Source: Tillus elongatus
Taxonomy: Eukaryota; Arthropoda; Insecta; Coleoptera; Cleridae
Length of the DNA: 64,000 nt
NCBI GenBank assembly: GCA_964006375.1
Contig: OZ023265.1
Location: forward strand, 158,147,618 to 158,211,617
Reading direction: 5' to 3'
Shown here: positions 25,067 to 40,779 of the stretch, in pieces
How the letters are laid out: each line of letters begins with the position of its first letter
Numbering within the stretch: position 1 is the stretch's first letter
Translations under genes and position numbers: made by a program
The notes under the pieces: model-generated
Databases searched by the model: none
Seen by the model: only the letters and a program-made list of their open reading frames with translations
What the model was told of the DNA's origin: nothing

Positions 25067-26477
25067 ATAGATAGCAAATAATAGAAAAGATTACGAAATT
25101 TTAATGGGAAAACGGGAAATTTATACATCCTAGTATATATAAAATAAATGTATACACCCTAATGTAGCAACGAAAGAGTGTAGCATGAGATGTCAACGCC
25201 CGACATGAATGTCAGTGACCCATGGAGCAACCCTCGATGTTAAGTTGGATTCAAGTAATAAAAAAAAATTATATTCTAGAAATATTCGTAAAGAAACCAA
25301 GAACAATGCTTCAGTTTTAGTAGGGAGAATGAGATTGTAGCTAATAAATGCAATTCTGTTGATTTATTGTGTGTAAAAATAGGTATGACCAAGCTACCTA
25401 AAGGCTCGATGTATTAAAAGAGCGGAAGTCATTTGTAAAAAACAAAACTTTATGTAGTATTAAGGTAAAGGTGCGCGCAAGAAAAAAACGTGAAAAGACA
25501 CTAAAGGTTTGACCGAAAGCTCAAACACAGGTGGTTTGATGAACAATAGCGTTTTTTCACCTGTAAGAAAGTGAATAAAAGCAAGAGTCCGGGAGTGTCC
25601 AGAGGTCTTTTCATCAAGTGAATTCATCGGCATCATTTCACCAGATCATGTGATCATCGTCATCATTATGTAAGTTTACATAAGAGATTCCAGAGTGCAT
25701 CGAAGGGAGATTATAAAAAACCTCCAGAGTGCTACGAATATGGAATATATCAACATGTTAATAAATTAAATCCATTAATAATCAATAAATGGGCAGTAAA
25801 ATATGGCAAGGACAAATTAGAAAAATAATAATAATTAATAATGGACAGTAATAATGGAAAAACAATATATAATCCAATGGAAAATGTTTCTGTAAGTGTT
25901 TTCTTTTCCTAAATTGATCGGTGCGGTTTGAATTTCACCATTTTAACAGCACCAATTAAAGATTGAGTGCCAATAAATTTCAATAAGCAAAAATTTGCTT
26001 GAAATGAACAGAAAGAGACTGTGATCTCTGTAGAATTGTCGATGTATATTGCTTATGTTATATCAATGTTTAACCGGTAATTGTGTAATTATTTATAATG
26101 TTACCTGAATGTTTTAAGAGGATTTTTCAATTTATGTTTATGGAATGAATGCTTTAAATGTTTCTGTTTGTATTTAATGTGTGTCACCTAGACACCGTAA
26201 AATTTGTGTAATGAATTAAATGGAATGTATAACAGATTGTAATTAACCAGAAGTATTGTTTTTCGTTAATAATTAATCAGTAAAATTGTTGTATAGCCAT
26301 CTGTGCAAAGCGAAATTAATTTTTGATCAAGTAAAAATCAATAAATAAATTTAAATAGTACATATTAATGAATTTTAATTAGTAGAAGCTAGCTGTAATT
26401 ATAATGAACCCAACCTGATGATTAAGATATATGTTCTCAGCTCTAAAATAAATATTTACAGGTATACTAAAATAAAT
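25067..26477. other. AT-rich spacer, no gene recognised
   Basis: There is no coding signature or TIR pair. A less AT-rich part at 25150-25760 (GGAGCAACCCTCGATGTTAA, TCCGGGAGTGTCCAGAGG) looks like transposon or LTR-type sequence, but I cannot place it. Confidence 0.4.
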
Positions 26478-26483
26478 ACCATA

Positions 26484-26556
<73 letters not shown>

Positions 26557-26860
26557 TAACTCAAAAAATAATTAAGCGATTTTGATAAAACTCGGCAACT
26601 GCGTTTCTTTTATTACTAGCTTGGAAGAGTTCGTTAGCCAGAAAAATCTGACACGGTTTTCCGAGAAAATTTTGAGTTTTCTTTCGAAAAAAAAATTTTC
26701 TCCGAAAATTACAAAGATATTTCGATAACATTTGGTGTACATATTGCTTTGGGAAACACCTAACTATGTGCCAAAATTCAGCTTTCTAGAGTTACAGAAA
26801 ATTAAGCTATTCAAATTTGAAACATTTATGTTTAATTTCACCGCCTTTCATTGAATAGTT
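26478..26860 (+). mobile_element. (TA)n repeat copy H9 (right half)
   Basis: (TA)n at 26486-26550 is followed by GATAACTCAAAAAATAATTA and the block AACTCGGCAACTGCG. Next come TTCGTTAGCCAGAAAAATC and TTTTCCGAGAAAATTTTGAG, then a distal part ending near ATTCAAATTTGAAACATTTA. It is the same subfamily as H6 and H14. The hairpin end is absent. Confidence 0.65.
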
Positions 26861-27194
26861 TATATGAGAACTAGTATGTGGTTGTCGTGGTAACGTAACA
26901 TTTGATATTATTGCGCAGGTCTGTTAGACGCTGTAACTGATATTTACCGTATGATATGAGATCGTCTATATTATGTTTATTTGTTTGAGTCGACGAATTA
27001 TTTGTGTCATTTGGGACTTTTTTATATACAAGTGCAAATTATTCCTTTATTAATGTTAGTGGGTGGATTAAATAGTGTTTGTTATGTTTTATCAACACAT
27101 ATATACGTAAATGGTTTATAAACTGTGTATTTGCATATTGAATATATAAATAAATATAAAGGATCGAAGTTTTACAAAAGGGCTGATATTATAC

Positions 27195-27625
27195 AGGGTG
27201 ACGCGTTTCTACGGTAAAGCTGAATATAATTATTATTATACAAGAGACGAGAAAAAATTCTATAAGTTAATTATAGGGTGTCTTGAGCTGCATCTTATAA
27301 AATTATTTTAACAATCACAGGCTGGCCCACAAGTCGATCGTTGGTGATCCCTACAATTGTTTTTCGAACAGCCTTATTTTGTTGCATTTTTTATCGAAAT
27401 ATATTTGTAAGAAAAAAATCAAGACGCAGTAAGCGCGTTTTGGTAGCGAATTTTTATTAAATCTTTCAAATTTTAATAACACAATTTGCTATTAACCTAA
27501 GGTTTGTTGGCTAGGAAACCAACATTTTGAGTTTATTGTCGGAAAATTTTTATACATTTTCAAACAATAAGTTATTTTGATAAAATATGGCACATTGTTT
27601 CTACTATATATTTTGCTCATAACCT
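27195..27625 (-). mobile_element. Hairpin-family copy H15 (reverse)
   Basis: The terminal hairpin in reverse (GACGCAGTAAGCGCGTTTTG at 27422-27441) has a module on its left (27195-27420: ATTATAGGGTGTCTTGAGCT, GGCTGGCCCACAAGTCG). That module is the reverse complement of the sequence flanking the hairpins at 54254 and 56043. Right of the hairpin lies the right-module sequence (AATTTGCTATTAACCTAAGG). Confidence 0.6.
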
Positions 27626-28062
27626 TATCTCGTTTCTGTGCTTCTGTGTGCTCTGGAGAATGAATTAACAAGTCGCTATTATAGTGTAAAATTAAAATTT
27701 ACTAAATGTAGTTTTGATAAAGCAGAATGAAAAAAGTGAATTCATTGACTGAGGAGTAGTATTGTGTTGTATACTGGGAGAGTGTTTGAAAATGATCATG
27801 TCATATTCTATAAATTAATTAATTTACAACATATTATGTAAAATACTTCAACCACTTTATTTAAAACGTTAAAATGGTGTATCTGCTTGTCATAATAAGG
27901 TTACTTAAAGCACGAGGGATATACTGTTTGGTTTGTTTTATTAGTGAACTTTTATTTTAAAAAATTCGTTAATAGAGAGGTATCAATGGTGAGACTTTGC
28001 AAACATTTTTGCAAATGAGTGCGAACTAGGACCCCGAGAACCTATATCCGGGGTTAATTTTA

Positions 28063-30701
<2,639 letters not shown>

Positions 30702-31144
30702 CACGATAACTAAAAAAGTTATTAACTGATTTTGATTAAACTCGGCAAGAATATTTCTTTTAATCATGACTTAGATAAGTTCGTTAGCCAGGAATATCGG
30801 ACAAGGTTTTCCTAGAAAATTTTGAGTTTCCTTTCGAAAAAAATGTTTGTGTCTGAAAATTACAAAGCTATTTTGATGAAATTTGGTGAATATGTTGCCT
30901 TGTGAAAGTCATTACTATATGGCAAAATTCAACTTTTTAGGTTTATACAAAATTGAGTTATTCAAATTTGAAGCATTTTATAAAAATTCACTACCATAAC
31001 GCACTTGCTGCGTCCCGAATTTTTTACTTTTGTAAACAACTGACTATAAGTATTTATGTCAGAGATCATGTTTTTGTTTGCCTTTTTTACATAATCTTTT
31101 AAGTACACTTGGAGAACCCAAATCACCACAACACATTTTAAAAA

Positions 31145-31185
31145 CCTGACGATCGTTTCACTAACCAAGTTAGCGTCATCATAGG
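31145..31185 (-). ncRNA. Hammerhead-like motif, arm 1
   Basis: On the minus strand: CCT, ATGATGA (first core C changed to A), stem CGCTAAC-TTG-GTTAGTG, AAACGATCGTC, AGG. It is the partner of the motif at 31725-31765. Activity is doubtful because of the core change. Confidence 0.3.
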
Positions 31186-31573
31186 ATAAAACAATCTAAA
31201 TACTTAAAAACTAACATCAACTTATATACCGGATTTTAGGTAAAGAGATCGAACTGAGATGAGACACTACTCGTAGGCAAATTCCAAAGTGTATTGTATT
31301 TTTATCGCCGGATACGGTCTATGCGCTATCCCTACTGCTTTATCTAAAAAGTGTCCATCTGTAATAGTTTTGAGAAAGTTCAACGACAGCTAAATTAACA
31401 ACGATTCCTTTGGCGGCAATAACTGTATACTTATGTTATCGGTAAAATGTGCCGAAAACGTGGGAATTTTATTTAGCAAAGCAATCGATCAAGTGACTCG
31501 TAATTGGCGCTGGTGACGTGTTCATACATTTTTTGTTCTAACTATATTTCGCAATATATATGCTTTCGAACCC

Positions 31574-31626
31574 GTTTAGCTGTCCTGGTTTTCTAACAAA
31601 ATGTTAGAAAACCAGGACAGCTAAAC
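31574..31626. repeat. Perfect 25-bp hairpin
   Basis: GTTTAGCTGTCCTGGTTTTC... at 31574-31598 and its exact complement at 31602-31626 are separated by three A residues. It sits inside the larger inverted repeat. Confidence 0.9.
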
Positions 31627-31724
31627 AATTTGCCTACGAGTAGTGTCTCATCTCTGTTCGATCTCTTTACCTGAGATCCGGTATATAAGTTGATGTTAGT
31701 TTTTAAGTATTTAGATTGTTTCAT

Positions 31725-31765
31725 CCTCTGATGACGCTAACTTGGTTAGTGAAACGATCGTCAGG
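31725..31765 (+). ncRNA. Hammerhead-like motif, arm 2
   Basis: CCT, CTGATGA, stem CGCTAAC-TTG-GTTAGTG (seven pairs with one wobble), AAACGATCGTC, AGG. CCT/AGG would form stem I. ACGATCGT is self-complementary, as in the minimal stem III of hammerheads reported from Penelope-like retroelements. If the G before AAA is used as the core G12, stem II closes imperfectly, so a ribozyme is possible but not shown. Confidence 0.35.
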
Positions 31766-31929
31766 TCTTTCAAAATGTGTTGTGGTGATTTGGGTTCTCC
31801 ATGTGTACTTATCAGTGCTCATCACAGGTTCCAATCTTAACTTACCTAATCTTTTACTGTTCCTAATTCCAAGAATTAAATTAAATGTAATTATTCATGA
31901 CTTTTAGTATAAGGTATCAATATATTATT

Positions 31930-31958
31930 CTTATGAAAATTCACTCCCATAACGCATA
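31930..31958 (+). repeat. Fragment of the hairpin-family right end beside a splice acceptor
   Basis: TTATGAAAATTCACTCCCAT followed by AACGCATAT matches the family's right-end sequence up to the start of the hairpin, then diverges into the pyrimidine tract TTCTTTTTTCTATAG of the terminal transporter exon. Confidence 0.6.
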
Positions 31959-31975
31959 TATTCTTTTTTCTATAG

Positions 31976-32127
31976 GTGGCTTATCAGACATGATGCAGTC
32001 GTATGACCCAGGTTTCTACTTAGCCGGCATAGCAATCACACTAAGTGGCATTGTCCTCTTCGCTATTCCTCCAGTCCAGAGGTGGCAGAAAAGGCAGAAC
32101 CAAGAGAAAAGTGAGACAGGTCTATAG
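31976..32127 (+). CDS. Monocarboxylate transporter (SLC16/MFS), terminal exon
   Basis: The last coding exon follows the acceptor TTTTTTCTATAG (AG 31974-31975) and ends at TAG 32125-32127. The leftover G plus GT completes the Gly of PPIAG-G-LSDMMQSYDPGFYLAG. TM12 follows (IAITLSGIVLFAIPPV), then a short basic and acidic cytosolic tail (QRWQKRQNQEKSETGL). The three visible exons together encode about 511 residues, the C-terminal bulk of the carrier. The preceding intron is about 16.9 kb. A fragment of the hairpin-ended repeat (31930-31958) sits within 20 bases of the acceptor, so the transposon sequence may supply or border the branch-point region. Confidence 0.94.
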
Positions 32128-32600
32128 CAATTACTGCTTCCTGTGGGTGATGAAAACCACCCCATTTATAACACCATTTAATCATTTTCTTACATATCAG
32201 TTATCTTTGAGTAAATATATTATAACATATATTATCAAAATTTATGTGCCATTAAGATATATCTGCAATGCAGAAAGCCAACCTCTTCTTTGTGATGTGT
32301 TAGTATATAATAATAATAAACTGACGTTAAAAAGTTAGTGTTTGAACATTTACAAATATGTGAAAGTGACCTCGGTGGCCTCTTTTAGATAGTAAGTTAA
32401 TCTCTTACTGACCAATATATTGTACATTAACAAATTATAATGCTTAAAATGTATTTCTATTATGATTTTGTACCTAATATTACGTAGCACCTAGATAGTT
32501 TTTATATTGTATATGTTAAGTTATACTGTAAGATGTTTTATATTTATTATATTGTTCTAAATCTTTAAGTTAAAGTCTGAATTAATATATTTAAAGTATG
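32128..32600 (+). other. Probable 3' UTR of the monocarboxylate transporter
   Basis: AT-rich non-coding sequence follows the stop codon. A canonical AATAAA poly(A) signal at 32315-32320 would give a 3' UTR of about 200-220 bases. No repeat-family module is recognisable until the (TA)n at 32807. The exact end is inferred, not seen. Confidence 0.5.
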
Positions 32601-32804
32601 CAAGCTTTTGGAACGTTTTTACAGTAGTAAGTAGCTTTATCTTTTAAACTAGATGCAAAATGAAGAAATTGGCCACACAATACTGACAACGCGAATGTTT
32701 TGTGATGATCAGAATTTTTTACGTTTTTTTTTTAGGGTTGCATTTGTTTTGGCATTAACTTCTTTTCCAGGGCATCTAAAATCAAGTCTGAACTTTGAAA
32801 AAAA

Positions 32805-32806
<2 letters not shown>

Positions 32807-32876
<70 letters not shown>
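32807..32876. repeat. (TA)n microsatellite left of mariner copy 2
   Basis: About 35 TA units end directly at the TIR (GGGTGGCGCATTT) of the mariner element. Confidence 0.97.
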
Positions 32877-34936
<2,060 letters not shown>

Positions 34937-35029
34937 ATATAAAAATAGCCCATTATTTCTTATCATGTGCAATATTTTTCGCCTCTCTTCAAGTTGTATT
35001 CAAATATGTCTCCTTATTATGTGTTTAGC

Positions 35030-36490
35030 GACCACATCATCTCATATTTTCCAGGTCTGTCTGTCCTTTTCTTCTGTACCGTTTTTCCTCGTCATATTAC
35101 CTTTGCTCGTCTGTTGATGTTGATCTTCGCCAGGCGACCAAACCATATTAGTTGTCGCTCTATATTGTTGAGTATTGGTTCCGCTTTTAATTGTTCTCTT
35201 ATTTTTTCATTACTTACTAGATATCTTTCGGTTACGCCTTTCGTGCCTGGTAGGTATTATTTTATATCAATGGCTAGTATTTTTGTTTTCTGTTGTTTCA
35301 CATAAGTGTCCACCTTACACATCAGTAAGTTAATAAATATTTGACAGGGATTTGTTGTTGACATTCTTGTCTTCTTCTATATCTCTTTCTTCCAGCTTTA
35401 CGATTTGATTGTATAGTAGAGTTTTCTTGCGATCTCTAATCGACTTATTAGTCCAGCTTACTTTTTTCCATCCTCTTGTATTGTTATTCCGAGGTAGTTA
35501 AAACTGTCAGTTTGCCCTATACCTTTGTGATTCAATTATATTTCTGTCTGTATATCATCCATTTCTTCTATTATTTTTGATGCTGTGCCCATTTTCAGGT
35601 TTCTTTGCTAGAGAGCCTGGTTCCACGTTTTTATGTTTTTAAAAGTTCATTCGTTTTTGGCACATTAAATCAAGTATATTGGTTCCATGTTCTTGTAGAC
35701 CACCAATAGCTCTTTTCAATATTTTTTTTAGGCTTCCTTCATTATATCATCCAAAATTATGTTGAAAATAGTTGGGCTTGATAGCCCAACTAATCTCAAT
35801 TCATCTTTGGTTAGAAAATCTTCTGATTGTGTGCTGTTTATTCTGAAATAGTTTCTTGCATGCTTGTAAATGTATCTTTTAATAGTATTTTTCAGTCTAA
35901 TGTCTCCACTTCTCTCTTTTTATGCTCTTGCATATTTTTCCTGGACGCTGTCGAAAGGCTTTTCCAGGTCTACGAAGGCTGGATAGATTTTGTTTGTGTC
36001 GCTTTTCTCTATCGTTTCATCTATGATGAATGTGGTCTCAGACTCCTCTTCCCTTTCTGGACTCACACTGTGTCCTGTCCATCTTTAGTTCTATTATGAT
36101 TTTCAATTTGATATTCTGTAGTATTTCGTAAATTTTAGCAAATGCAGTAAGCAAGGTTATTCGTCCATAGTTTTGCCACTTACAAATACTTTCCCTTTTA
36201 TGGATGTATAATAGTATGCTTACTTCCCAGGCTTTTGATATCTGGTTTTCTTATGCAACCTCTTTAACAGATTTTCTCACTACCTTCGTCAGTTTCTTCC
36301 ACATTTAATTGGTGTTATTTTATCGTATCCGGCCCCTCTACCCCTCTTGAGCATATAAAATGCCTTTGCGACTTCTTTTTCTTTGAATTTATGTTGTTTT
36401 CCTTGTTCTTCTTTTAGTTCGTCATTTTGCTTTGGGTCATATCTCACTTCCATACTTTGAAAAATAAGGGTTTTTTACAACTCTGTAATG
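35030..36490 (-). pseudogene. LINE remnant (family G), RT domain
   Basis: Heavily decayed minus-strand reverse transcriptase. Recognisable blocks are WEVSILLYIHKRES (WxxSxLIPIHKKG), NYGRITLLTAFAKIYEIL (NYRGITLL-AKIYE) near 36100-36230, and TNKIYPAFVDLEKPFDSV (FVDLEKAFDSV with catalytic Asp) near 35935-36000. Its composition on the plus strand (T-rich) hides the signal. Clade not resolved. Confidence 0.6.
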
Positions 36491-37233
36491 CCGATAATTT
36501 TATAAGTTTGCGTGCGATAAAATGTTTTGTCACGCTAGAAGAGCGGTGCATATTTTAAATTCTCTAAATTTTTTTACCCTTTTTAAAAATCCTTCAAATA
36601 TTGCTGGTATGCAGTTAGATCTCAGTCATGTCCAGTAAATTGTGCATTCTCCCTCTTCGTGTTTTCGAGTTGGCACATATTTTCTTTTGCCTTTTCTGGC
36701 ACATTCATTCGTCTTTCTATCGGTGTAGCTTGTTTTTGTTATTCCCCTTTAGCTCGACATTTTAAAGCTTTTGTTCTCTTAATTCCCTGCTTATTCAAAG
36801 TTCAGCGCTTATTGTTATTCAATAAAAAAACTAGTCTAATCTAATAAGAATAACTCAGACTTTTTACCTGCACACTTCCAATGCTAGGTTTAAAGTATAA
36901 CAGGCTTCTGACCATGGTAACCAATATTAAAATAGCAGTAAAATAACATTAAATTAGCCACTTTGACCTTACGTAATTCAAGTTAGGCAACATCTCGCAT
37001 GGCCAGTATCTACCTGAATAGGTGACTGCTTCGAAATACCGTCAGGGTTTTTGAAATTCCTTCTCTCACAATCACAGCAGGTAGTTGAAAGGATCGACAA
37101 ATATTTAAAATCAAACACTAAAAACAGGACTTCCGTTATAATATCGAAAGCCAAACGTATCGATAAATACAGTATACTGATCTTTCACAATAATAAGTCT
37201 CAAATTTATTATGTTTTTTTGCAAAAACTTTGT

Positions 37234-37474
37234 ATTCCAACGAACAATTTTAGTAAGCTTAACTACGAGCCCATTCCCACTTCAGTTTTCGCACCCATTG
37301 AAAACTTTCTTTTGGCAGCACAAAAATATAATAAATATTACATGCGATTTTTATTCCAACGAAGAATTTTACTAAGCTTAACTGCGAGCCCATTCCCACT
37401 TCAGTTTTCGCGCCCATTGGAAACTTTTTTTTTGACAACATAAAAAGATAATAAGTATTACATGCTATTTTTAG
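37234..37474. repeat. Tandem duplication of a ~120-bp unit
   Basis: Two adjacent units share TTCCAACGAA-AATTTTA-TAAGCTTAACT, GAGCCCATTCCCACTTCAGT, TTTTCGC-CCCATTG and TAATAA-TATTACATGC. They differ at about 15 positions. No gene is associated. Confidence 0.85.
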
Positions 37475-37894
37475 GTCACTCATTAATAAACAGGGCATAT
37501 TTAGTGAAATGCGGTAGAAAACACCAACTTTTTGTTCCCTATTAAAATTTGTAATTAAAAAATAAAAGATTCTTCTATTCAGTTAGAAAGTAAGCTTAGA
37601 TTATTAAGGTGGCCTTGGAAAACAGACGCCACTATAATTGCTAACACTGGTAGCTGTCTGCATCTATGTGATATAGCTGGAAAGTAGTTAAAATGTTCAA
37701 AGAAAATATTATTAATGACACAATCTGTTTACTTATCATTAGATTCTGGGAAATTATGCTCGGAAATTGAAAAGTTATTAGAGCTATCGTGATGTAGTTT
37801 AAAAATATAGTTAGAAGATATAAAATTACCGGTTTAGTTGCCAGAAAACCCCGACATGCAAGATTACAAAAGCCAATAGGAGGGCATTACAAAC

Positions 37895-39055
37895 AATTAT
37901 TCTTGGAACAAGTCTATGGAACAACACGGTGAATCCCATATTGTTTCTCTAGACATATCAAAAGCATTCGACCAGGTCTGGCACGCAGCTCTGCTTAATA
38001 AACTTCCGGCCTATGGCCTACCATCAAAACTTTGTACCTGGACAGCAAATTTCCTCTCCAACAGGAGCATATCTGTTGTTGTGGATGGAGGATGCAGGAG
38101 TTCCTCAAGGTTCAGCTTTAGCCCCTACTTTGTTTCTTCTCCACATCAATGACCTCTCTAGCACATCCAACCCAGTTCACAGCTACGCAGACGACAGCAC
38201 CCTCCATTCAAATATACAATATTCTAAGCCTGTCTCTTTAGCCCAATTAGATGAGGATCGCAGACTCATGGAGGGTTCTCCGTGGATCTCCAAAAAATAT
38301 TAGACTGGAGAAGTAGAAATCTTGTACAATTCAACCCCACCAAAACTAAGTCTTGCTTTCTTTCTCACAATAGATACACCAGCCCTAGACCCATCACAAT
38401 GAACAACCAATTTATTCAAAGTAATGAGTCCTTTTCTCTTGTTGGCATTTCTGTTTCATGTTGGCACCAACATGTCACATCAATTGCAGAAGCGGCTGTT
38501 AAGAAATTAGGTTTCCTCTTCCAGGCTCGCAAATACTTTTCACCAGCTAATCTCTATACCTTATATACTTCACAAATAAGGCCAAACCTCGAATACTGCT
38601 ACCACATCTGGGGTGCCGCTGCCGCTTCTACACTAGCTATCCTGTGACCCTACCATCACCCAAAGGCTGCCATCCCTTGCCCGCCGACCTGCCGTTGGTG
38701 ACCTCTCTCTCTTTTATAGATATCTGCACGGGCACTGCTCAGAGGAGCTTTCTCCCATAGTTCCTCTACCTGCTACCCCCAACAGATCTACCAGAGTAAC
38801 AGAGCGAATGCACCCTTTTACTGTCCAGGTCATCAGACTTAGAACATCTTGTTATGCCCGCTCTTTAGTCCCGAGGACTTCCAAGTTGTGGAATTCCTTG
38901 CCGGCACATGTTTTTCCTTCTTCTCCGAACCTCCAAACCTTCAAGTCCAGAATTAACAAGCTGCCTCTTTCCTCCTTGTCTACACCCACGGTACGATAAT
39001 ATTTAGGCTGTAAGTCCTCGTGGTGTGTTGTTGAAATTTAAAAAAAAAACGTGAG
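37895..39055 (+). mobile_element. LINE family A, RT and 3' fragment (copy 3)
   Basis: The fragment starts at EQHGESHIVSLDISKAFDQV, whose LDISKAFDQVWH holds the first catalytic Asp region. It continues through GVPQGSALAPTLFLLHIND, SYADDSTLH and the thumb to PRTSKLWNSLPAHVFPSSPN, then shares the 3' tail of copy 1 and ends in an A-run near 39040-39050. Compared with copy 1, a short deletion removes part of the segment before GVPQGS, and there are several frameshifts (near 38100, 38290 and 38645). It lies outside the transporter gene. Confidence 0.87.
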
Positions 39056-39229
39056 TTGGACCTTCTGTGGAGTAATTTTGTTGCAAGGTGAATTTCGAAA
39101 TCCACGTGTCACTGGGAGGCTTACACATTGGTCTATGACCTACAATTTTTTGAGCAAAAAAGAATCGAACCAAAAAAGTTATAAATGGCAATTTTGCTAC
39201 ATTATAAAGAAATGTTTATTTTAACACCA

Positions 39230-39800
39230 CAGCGAAGAAAATTGAAGTTATTTGGGCAAAAGTACATGAAATTGGATACCTCGGCAACGGCAAGGAATGT
39301 AATGAAGCGATGAGATCCGATTCGAACTGTGTGTTAAAAATATTCGAAGTCGAGTTATTCGCAAAAAATTAAGCGTTCCATTCTGATTGTCTGCATCAGT
39401 CATCGTATGCGGTAATATGTCATCTAAAGAGTTAGCAAAACTTCATTTAATAGCAGGAGCTACATGTCCAAATATTTGGGTATTTTAGAAGAATTATTTT
39501 TACCGGTTATGGAATCATTATTGGCATCATAACAAGATTGTGCGTTTTAGCAGGACAGCGCATCATGTCACACTATAAAAGAAACTTAAATGTATGGAAA
39601 ACTGAGGTATACACATTAAATTGTTGTCTAGTAGTCCTGATATATTACCGATCGAAACTTTTTTGGCACGAGATGAAAAAGTTAATATGAAAACATCATG
39701 TTAGAACAATCCCTGAATTGATGCAAAGGCTTAAGGAAATATGAGATTCGCTTACACCGGAATTATGGCAAGACTTGGGGAATACTATTCCCTCAACTAA
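39230..39800 (+). pseudogene. Tc1-like transposase wreck
   Basis: Plus-strand remnant with stops. The order is a PILEELFLP-like segment, a catalytic-Asp region (CVLAGQRIMSH from QDSAxCHT), SSSPDILPIETFWHEMKK (SPDLNPIE-LW, third acidic region), and HHVRTIPELMQRLKEI followed by LTPELWQDL. This is the Tc1 rather than the mariner-like pattern (DLNPIE). No TIRs identified. Confidence 0.65.
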
Positions 39801-40461
39801 TTTTAACCTTAACAAAAAATAAAGGATATCTTACCTCAGTGGTGTACTTTAAAATCGGTATTTTGTTAGTTTTACGATTTTATTGATATTTCTCTTTTTG
39901 TTCCCATTTTGTGTTACTTATCACTTTTGGTCACACGCATTTCTTATGATTAAAAATTATAAAGATGCAGCTAGAGAAATAAACAATTTTAAAGTTTATT
40001 TAGTACCTGTATTTCTGCTCCCTCAAGATAAATTTGTGAAAATTTTTGGTGGGTCAACTGAAATGGGAGGAGCTCGTAATTAATGAGGAAGTTGCATATA
40101 ATTTACTTTTGATGAAAAACGTATTTAAAGTACAGCAAAATGCTTTAAAAATATATGCCTACAAGTAAACCCCCCTTAAAGTGAACCACCAGTCAGTAGC
40201 TAATTATTGAAATATTGAATATAATTAAAAAAGACAGGGTGGGCGAAACCGCGATCTGATTGGTGATGAGGTTTGTGACGTCACGATCCTGTACATCTGC
40301 GTGATACGTGGGCATCGCCATTTAACCTTGTCTTGTTTTCGTTTGTATTTGCATCGAATTCTGAGTAATTTGATCATAATTTTAAGGAGTTTTGGTGTAT
40401 ATTGTATAATATAGGTACAAATGTAGTAAGTTGTGTTTAATCTAGTTTACTGCGTGACTGT

Positions 40462-40770
40462 GTGACGGCTTCAGCAGATTCAGAATCACAATACGAGAAT
40501 ACGAAAGACATAACAGTGCCTGGACATAAATATTATAAGTGCTGGATAGTGCCCAAATTTACTTCCACAACAATAACTACCCCCAACAAATTATTCTTTA
40601 ATGCACCAAAGGATGAGAAAATCAAGAAGAAATGGTGTTTAGCTTTGAAGAGGGACCTGAAAAGTTCACTTAGTGTAAAATCTACTTTGCACATCTGTGA
40701 AGATGATCATACAATACAAACATCACAGTCTCATTTTACCTGCACCCAGCCGACAGCATTGTCTCCATAA
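40462..40770 (+). pseudogene. Decayed THAP-like zinc finger reading frame
   Basis: The frame contains KYYKCWIVPKFTSTT, TPNKLFFNAPKDEKIKKKW and LHICEDDHTI. It resembles the THAP (C2CH) DNA-binding fold: a first Cys, then FF-AP-D---R/K--W, then H-CEDHF. The second Cys appears as Phe and the CEDHF block is altered by one codon. THAP domains occur in P-element-type transposases and in host proteins. TGTGACGTCACGATCC occurs near 40270 and its complement near 41225, forming a wide inverted repeat around the frame. No start context or intron structure can be supported. Confidence 0.45.
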
Positions 40771-40779
40771 CTTTCACGA

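Larger units (their letters stand above)
31102..31809. repeat. Large inverted repeat (arms about 182 bp) with hammerhead-like motifs
   Basis: Arm 31102-31283 is the reverse complement of arm 31627-31809, with few mismatches. Shared blocks include ATCACCACAACACATTTT, GACGATCGTTTCACTAACCA, ACATCAACTTATATACCGG and GAGACACTACTCGTAGGCAA. The outer flank (GTACACTTGGAGAACCCAAA) also occurs in the inverted repeat at 47568-47760, so this is a repeat family. The 340-base spacer contains its own perfect hairpin (31574-31626). Confidence 0.85.

Noticed and set aside
35827..36099. Plus-strand 90-codon frame as a membrane protein
   Set aside because: It is the T-rich antisense of a LINE reverse transcriptase remnant (FVDLEKPFDSV on the minus strand).
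37234..37474. CRISPR-like direct repeats
   Set aside because: Only two ~120-bp tandem units without spacers, in a eukaryotic genome.
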